A stretch of 11,415 bases of DNA from Baffinella frigidus. Its lineage: Eukaryota > Cryptophyceae > Cryptomonadales > Baffinellaceae. Shown here piece by piece: positions 11,392-11,415 of this stretch (position 1 is the first letter of the stretch; each line of letters starts with the position of its first letter). A program made the translations under genes and the position numbers. The notes beneath the pieces were generated by a model. It ran no database searches, was not told where the DNA came from, and worked only from the letters and a program-made list of their open reading frames with translations. The stretch covers positions 1-11,415 of the forward strand of contig MU647859.1 in the NCBI GenBank assembly GCA_026770585.1, written 5' to 3'.

Positions 11392-11415
11392 CCCCCCCCC
11401 CCCCCCCCCCCCCCC
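11391..11415. repeat. C25 homopolymer at window end
   Basis: The last 25 bases are all C. This is likely where sequencing or assembly stalled, and its true length is unknown. Confidence 0.95.

Noticed and set aside
1-11415. tRNA, rRNA, known ncRNA, or a prophage, defence or toxin system
   Set aside because: No cloverleaf, rRNA signature, operon structure or recognisable protein domain was found on either strand by reading.

Overview
Nature of the window. This looks like nuclear DNA of a eukaryote, probably a microbial alga or plant-lineage protist. It is a gene-poor region crowded with mobile elements and has a subtelomeric flavour. The evidence is many degenerate arrays of the Arabidopsis-type telomere heptamer (CCCTAAA/TTTAGGG) and its variants, at least ten short foldback or terminal-inverted-repeat (TIR) elements, and no bacterial operon, Shine-Dalgarno site, tRNA or rRNA that I could see. 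Several short open stretches with G/C-rich third codon positions look like exon ends sitting beside splice-acceptor-like sequence. I cannot name the species. No intact, recognisable gene is present, and most long open frames are repeats read through.

Layout. 1-609: degenerate C-rich telomere-like array with locally homogenised variants CTCTAAA and CACTAAA. 610-890: short direct and inverted repeats. 901-1490: a candidate nonautonomous TIR transposon with a cluster of GC hairpins inside. 1672-1815: a dense field of short palindromes. 1810-2657: a second TIR element bounded by 16-bp inverted ends, with clusters of TCTCGAGTCTCGA-type motifs near both ends. 2301-2885: small TIR elements with a common core. 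2933-4005: two facing copies of a dispersed repeat (here called the TTTAGGTCC family) around G-strand telomere-like DNA, part of which is duplicated. 4087-5019: another copy of that family, a 253-bp TIR element and a 164-bp MITE (miniature inverted-repeat transposable element). 5091-6917: more TTTAGGTCC copies in both orientations, a diverged MITE, a 179-bp foldback element, and a minus-strand coding-like fragment at 6653-6781.

7034-7735: a GC-rich block with open frames on both strands and no identifiable gene. 7840-8242: a dispersed-repeat copy and two abutting foldback MITEs. 8352-8920: telomere-like repeats in a head-to-head arrangement followed by CCCTACA-rich arrays. 8946-9650: tandem duplications of a coding-like fragment, interrupted by MITE pieces. 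9666-10270: four inverted-repeat elements in a row. 10271-10885: a region poor in repeats with one minus-strand open frame. 10883-11044: a (CCCTCAA) array of about 23 units ending in a splice-acceptor-like sequence and a possible terminal exon. 11149-11258: three 31-bp hairpin repeats. 11353-11391: a second partial copy of the exon end. 11391-11415: a run of 25 C that ends the window, probably an assembly limit.

How the parts relate. There is no pathway or operon to reconstruct. The coherent story is repeat biology: short nonautonomous DNA elements, telomere-like heptamers and duplicated exon scraps have accumulated together, and several families recur in the window.
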